Shown here in pieces: positions 61,299-64,000 of a stretch of DNA of 64,000 nt (positions are counted from its first letter, which is position 1; each line of letters begins with the position of its first letter). A program made the position numbers and the translations under genes. The notes beneath the pieces were generated by a model. The model was not told the origin of the DNA. It saw only the letters and a program-made list of their open reading frames with translations, and ran no database searches. This DNA comes from Sneathia sanguinegens (GTDB lineage: Bacteria > Fusobacteriota > Fusobacteriia > Fusobacteriales > Leptotrichiaceae): assembly GCF_042033325.1 (NCBI RefSeq), contig NZ_CP160095.1; one strand, given 5' to 3'.

Positions 61299-62180
61299 AT
61301 GACTTATGTAGTAAGTGAAAAATATGTTAATGTAAGAATTGATAAGGCTTTGAGTGAAATATTTAATATTTCAAGAAATAAACTTTTAACTCATGCTGAA
61401 ATATATGTTAATGATAATAAGGTTAAGATGTCATATAAATTAGCATTAAATGATAAGGTAGACTTTGAAATAAAAGAAGTTAGCTACAATTTAGAAGCTA
61501 AGGATATATATATTGAAATTATTTATGAAGATGAATATTTAGCTATAATTAATAAACCATATAATATGGTTATACATCCTTGCGATAGTTATGTAGGTGA
61601 TACTTTGATAAATGCAATAAAATATAGAATAAAAAAATTATCAGATTTAGATCCTTTAAGACCTGGAATAGTTCATAGAATAGATAAAAATACAAGTGGG
61701 CTTTTAATTATAGCTAAGACAAATGAAGCACATGAAAAATTAGTAAAAATGTTTAAAAATCATGAAATACATAAGACATATTTAGCAATTTTAAAAGGAA
61801 AATTTACTCATGAAAAAAGAGTAGAAAGCTATATAGGTAGAAGTGAAAGAAATAGAAAAATATTTAGCTCAAATTGTAAAAATGGGAAATTAGCAATTAG
61901 TACATTTTATCCTTTAGCTATAACGGATAAATATAGTCTGGTAAAGGTTAATATTGAAACTGGTAGAACTCATCAAATAAGAGTTCATGCCAAAGAACTA
62001 GGGCATCCTATACTAGGGGATCATGTTTATGGTAGAAATGATAAGTGTGAAAGACAGCAATTACATTCATATAAATTGGAATTTGTACATCCATTTTTAA
62101 ATATAAAACAAGAATTTATAGCAAAAATTCCTAAGGATATGGAAGAAAATATAGAAAAATTAAAATTAAATAATAGCTAG
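61299..62180 (+). CDS. RluD-family pseudouridine synthase
   Basis: A 293-residue enzyme with an N-terminal S4 RNA-binding domain (about residues 10-65, VRIDKALSEIFNISRNKLL) and a RluA/D catalytic domain. The catalytic Asp is in GIVHRIDKNTSGLLIIAKT; GRTHQIRVHAKELGHPILGD is the following motif. AGGAG lies just before the ATG at 61299. Target is most likely 23S rRNA (RluD class), but RluC-type is possible. A terminator-like stem follows. Confidence 0.92.
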   Translation: MTYVVSEKYVNVRIDKALSEIFNISRNKLLTHAEIYVNDNKVKMSYKLALNDKVDFEIKEVSYNLEAKDIYIEIIYEDEYLAIINKPYNMVIHPCDSYVGDTLINAIKYRIKKLSDLDPLRPGIVHRIDKNTSGLLIIAKTNEAHEKLVKMFKNHEIHKTYLAILKGKFTHEKRVESYIGRSERNRKIFSSNCKNGKLAISTFYPLAITDKYSLVKVNIETGRTHQIRVHAKELGHPILGDHVYGRNDKCERQQLHSYKLEFVHPFLNIKQEFIAKIPKDMEENIEKLKLNNS

Positions 62181-62200
62181 TATCTAGCTATTTTATTTTA
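62172..62200 (+). terminator. Probable terminator after the rluD-type gene
   Basis: AATAGCTAG (62172-62180) and CTAGCTATT (62184-62192) pair around a TAT loop, followed by T-rich sequence. The stem overlaps the stop codon. Confidence 0.7.
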
Positions 62201-62213
62201 AAAGGAAAGAAAA

Positions 62214-62795
62214 ATGTTAGAGAATAAGAAATGTATAGGTGTAGATGAAGCTGGAAGAGGACCTTTATTTGGTCCAGTTGTAGCTTGTTGTGTATATATT
62301 TTAGATACTTCTGATGAACTTTTTGATGAAATAAAAGATTTAAAAAAAATATCTGAGAAAAAAAGACAAAAATTATATGAAAGATTAATAAAATCAGATA
62401 AATTGATATATGCAATTGGAAAGGCAAGTAATAAAGAAATAGATAAGCTAAATATATTAAATGCAACTTTTTTAGCGATGAATAGGGCTTTAAAAAAAAT
62501 GAATTTAAATAAAAAGGTTTTGGTAGATGGGAATTTATTGATTAGAAATTATGAAGGTGAACAAGAAAGTATTGTTAAGGGAGATAGTAAAGTTTTAGAA
62601 ATAGCAACGGCTTCTATTATAGCTAAAGTTTATAGAGATAATATTTTATACGAATATGATAAGAAATATAAGGAATATGGTTTTGCAAAGCATAAGGGTT
62701 ATGGAACAAAACAGCATTATGAAGCAATAAAAAAATATGGAATTTTAGAGGAACATAGAAAAAGTTTTTTAAAAAAAATACTTGGAAGTGATTAA
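62214..62795 (+). CDS. rnhB: Ribonuclease HII
   Basis: A 193-residue endonuclease removing ribonucleotides from DNA and cutting RNA-DNA hybrids. CIGVDEAGRGPLFGPVVACC carries the DE pair of the active site; LVDGN and ASIIAKVYRD provide the further acidic/Lys residues; KHKGYGTKQHYEAIKKYG is the C-terminal signature. Length typical. AAAGGAAAG precedes the ATG. One base separates it from the zinc-ribbon gene. Confidence 0.95.
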   Translation: MLENKKCIGVDEAGRGPLFGPVVACCVYILDTSDELFDEIKDLKKISEKKRQKLYERLIKSDKLIYAIGKASNKEIDKLNILNATFLAMNRALKKMNLNKKVLVDGNLLIRNYEGEQESIVKGDSKVLEIATASIIAKVYRDNILYEYDKKYKEYGFAKHKGYGTKQHYEAIKKYGILEEHRKSFLKKILGSD

Positions 62796-62796
62796 A

Positions 62797-63003
62797 ATGA
62801 AATTAAGTAGTTGTATAAAATGTAATAATAAAGAACATGATATAAAAAGTGTTTGGTTACCAACTAAAGAATTGGATTCTTGGCTTGTAAATATGTTGCC
62901 AACATCGGAATTATTTTATATCAAAATATGTAAAAAATGTGGGTATACAGAGTTATACTGTGCAAAATTAGTCAATAAAGAAATAGAAAAAGGTAAATTT
63001 TAA
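62797..63003 (+). CDS. Small zinc-ribbon protein, function unknown
   Basis: A 68-residue protein. The start at 62797 is preceded by GGAAGTG; the longer TTG frame is less likely. Two C-x2-C pairs (CIKC and CKKCGYTELYCAK) make a zinc ribbon. The last part with F-Y-x-I-x-x-C-x-x-CGYTE resembles small nucleic-acid-binding-like zinc proteins, without known function. It lies between rnhB and comF; its stop meets the comF ATG. Confidence 0.7.
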   Translation: MKLSSCIKCNNKEHDIKSVWLPTKELDSWLVNMLPTSELFYIKICKKCGYTELYCAKLVNKEIEKGKF

Positions 63004-63618
63004 ATGGAACAAATTTTAAAATTTTTTAGAAACATATTCTTTGATAAACATGAATATGAAATTGGTGAATTGAAATATAATAAGGTTAAAGAATTAGCAC
63101 ATTTTTATTCAGTTGAGAATGTGCATTTTTCTATGTTTTATAATAACTACTTTAGAGATATGATATATGAATTAAAATATAAAAGAAAAAAATATGTTGC
63201 AAAAGCAATTTATTCAATTATACAAGAACAACTAAATTTTATTATAAAAGCTAATCAAATTGACTATATTATTTGTGTTCCAACAAGTAAAAAAAGGGAA
63301 AAAGAAAGGAGCTTTAATCAGGTAGAATTGATATATCATAATTTACCTTATAAATTTTTAAAGATAAAAAAAATTAGAGATACAAAAAAAATGTCAAAAC
63401 TTCAAAAAACTTATCAAAAAAATCTAAATATTTCAAAAAGTTTCAATGTAGGAAATTTAAATTTATCAAATAAGACTGTCTTAGTTGTTGATGATATTAT
63501 TACAACAGGGGCAACAATAAGAGAAATAGAAAAGGAATTGAGATTAAAATATGTTAATTTAAAAATTGTATTTTATGCGATAGCAATTTCAAAAAAATTT
63601 ATAAATAAAAAACTTTAA
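63004..63618 (+). CDS. comF: ComF-like phosphoribosyltransferase
   Basis: A 204-residue protein with the PRPP-binding motif VLVVDDIITTGATIREIEKEL and the ComF segments MIYELKYKRKKYVAKAI, CVPTSKKREKERSFNQVEL and RDTKKMSKLQKTYQKN. ComF proteins help single-stranded DNA uptake or recombination in transformable bacteria, but many ComF-like proteins have other unknown roles. The N-terminal zinc finger with four cysteines usual in ComF is missing; a separate zinc-ribbon gene precedes it directly. No other competence genes are in view. Confidence 0.87.
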   Translation: MEQILKFFRNIFFDKHEYEIGELKYNKVKELAHFYSVENVHFSMFYNNYFRDMIYELKYKRKKYVAKAIYSIIQEQLNFIIKANQIDYIICVPTSKKREKERSFNQVELIYHNLPYKFLKIKKIRDTKKMSKLQKTYQKNLNISKSFNVGNLNLSNKTVLVVDDIITTGATIREIEKELRLKYVNLKIVFYAIAISKKFINKKL

Positions 63619-63666
63619 AAAATTATTCTATTATAGTACAATATACTTGAATGTCTTGAAATTAAA

Positions 63667-63709
63667 GCTACCGCAATCCCACTGATTTTAGACTGTGGGT
63701 TAAGGTAGC
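63667..63709 (+). repeat. Left-end hairpin of an IS200/IS605-type element
   Basis: GCTACC (63667-63672) pairs with GGTAGC (63704-63709) and AATCCCAC (63675-63682) with GTGGGTT (63695-63701), an imperfect subterminal palindrome 36 bases before tnpA, as in IS200/IS605 left ends recognised as single-stranded DNA by TnpA. Confidence 0.8.
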
Positions 63710-63744
63710 AAAAATTATGATTTAGTGGTATAATAATTGGCATT

Positions 63745-63955
63745 ATGGGAACGTGGAAATCAAAGAATAGGCATAAGTATTTATTGCAGTATCACATTAT
63801 TTTTGTATGCAAGTATAGAAAGAAATTATTAGTGCCGAAAATATATGGAAACAGACAAAGACCATATACAATTTTGGACTGATGGATATTTTGCTTGTAG
63901 TATAGGCAATGTTTCTGAAGAAATATTAAAGCAATACATAGAAAATCAAGGGTAG
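63745..63955 (+). pseudogene. tnpA: TnpA (Y1 transposase) remnant with internal deletions
   Basis: The TnpA start reads GTWKSKNRHKYLLQYHIIF, then VCKYRKKLLVPK, and stops at 63880-63882 out of frame. In another frame (from 63845) METDKDHI runs straight into QFWTDGYFACSIGNVSEEIL and KQYIENQG ending at 63955. Normally about 60-70 residues lie between DKDHI and the FWTDGYF part, including the HUH histidines, so two deletions have removed the middle. The catalytic Tyr region (QYIENQ) is retained, but the protein cannot be functional. Confidence 0.88.
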
Positions 63956-63972
63956 AAAGGCAGGTAAGCTGA

Positions 63973-64000
63973 ATGTTAAAAGCATATAAATATCGGATTT
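63973..64000 (+). CDS. tnpB: TnpB RNA-guided nuclease, first nine codons (truncated by window)
   Basis: ATG 63973 is followed by LKAYKYRI, the usual opening of IS605-family TnpB proteins (MLKAYKYRI-Y-P). Only 28 bases are visible, so integrity and the omega-RNA cannot be judged. It lies 17 bases after the tnpA remnant. Confidence 0.7.

Larger units (their letters stand above)
63667..64000 (+). mobile_element. IS200/IS605-family insertion sequence, left part (runs off the window)
   Basis: It has a left-end hairpin, a wrecked tnpA, and the first codons of a tnpB reading the same way, cut by the end of the window. The exact left tip is not known; the comF gene ends 48 bases before the hairpin. 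Confidence 0.8.

Noticed and set aside
63619..63666. A CRISPR repeat or tRNA near the end of the window
   Set aside because: No repeats with regular spacing and no cloverleaf; the only structure is the IS left-end hairpin.

Overview
The window is about 27% GC and densely packed. It encodes a Gram-negative envelope: Lgt, a LolA-like carrier, a LolC/E-LolD transporter, outer-membrane barrels ending in aromatic residues, and an autotransporter protease. It also carries SepF, a DivIC/FtsB-like protein and a Clostridia-like complement of short regulators. That mixture, the A+T bias and the autotransporter-rich content suggest a member of the Fusobacteriota, probably Leptotrichiaceae (Leptotrichia, Sneathia or Streptobacillus type). 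This is inference; no rRNA gene is present.

Layout. 1-0.5 kb: end of a TM2-domain gene and a DUF2752 membrane protein. 0.5-6.9 kb (minus strand): an operon uppS, cdsA, two unannotated genes that read as a split, kinase-dead CheA-like pair, and glgP. 6.9-14.7 kb: pnp with a structured leader, pgsA and a degenerate pgsA paralogue, a Ca2+-type P-ATPase, a repeat lipoprotein and lgt. 14.8-23.4 kb: adhP, an IclR regulator, relA/spoT, tgt, pepC, a 2-hydroxyacid dehydrogenase and a kdgK-type kinase. 23.5-32.6 kb: a surface operon with a barrel protein, a lipidated subtilase autotransporter broken by a frameshift, and a coiled-coil barrel protein. 32.6-40.6 kb: an epimerase, smc, an L,D-transpeptidase, a phosphohexomutase and a Wzz-like protein. 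40.6-47.1 kb: rpsB-tsf-pyrH-frr, mreB, dut, an O-antigen-ligase-like protein and a transglutaminase-like protein. 47.1-48.6 kb (minus strand): a purine permease under a PRPP-type ykkC riboswitch. 48.7-54.5 kb: mreC, a lolA-like gene, recO, an EIIA gene, nrdR, a divIC-like gene, lolC/E, lolD and hpf. 54.5-63.6 kb: dps behind a PerR/Fur-like operator, an SDR gene on the minus strand, sepF, obg, miaA, a second EIIA gene, udk, HAD and HD hydrolases, rluD, rnhB and comF. 63.7-64 kb: the left end of an IS200/IS605 element with a wrecked tnpA and the start of tnpB.

How the genes work together. The window is rich in envelope biogenesis: undecaprenyl-PP and CDP-diacylglycerol synthesis (uppS, cdsA, pgsA), lipoprotein maturation and sorting (lgt, the LolA-like gene, LolC/E, LolD), cell shape and division (mreB, mreC, divIC-like, sepF), and surface polysaccharide and proteins. 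Nucleotide metabolism and translation genes (pyrH, dut, udk, rpsB, tsf, frr, tgt, miaA, hpf, obg) make up most of the rest.

Caution. Four otherwise well-conserved genes carry single-base lesions: cdsA (+1), the subtilase (-1 in an A tract), rpsB (TGG to TGA) and tsf (+1). Three of these are normally essential, so base-level error in this sequence is the simplest explanation, though each can be checked independently. The most unusual biological candidates are the split degenerate CheA-like pair in the uppS-cdsA operon, the PRPP-riboswitch leader enclosed by a perfect 13-bp stem, and the lipidated subtilase autotransporter.
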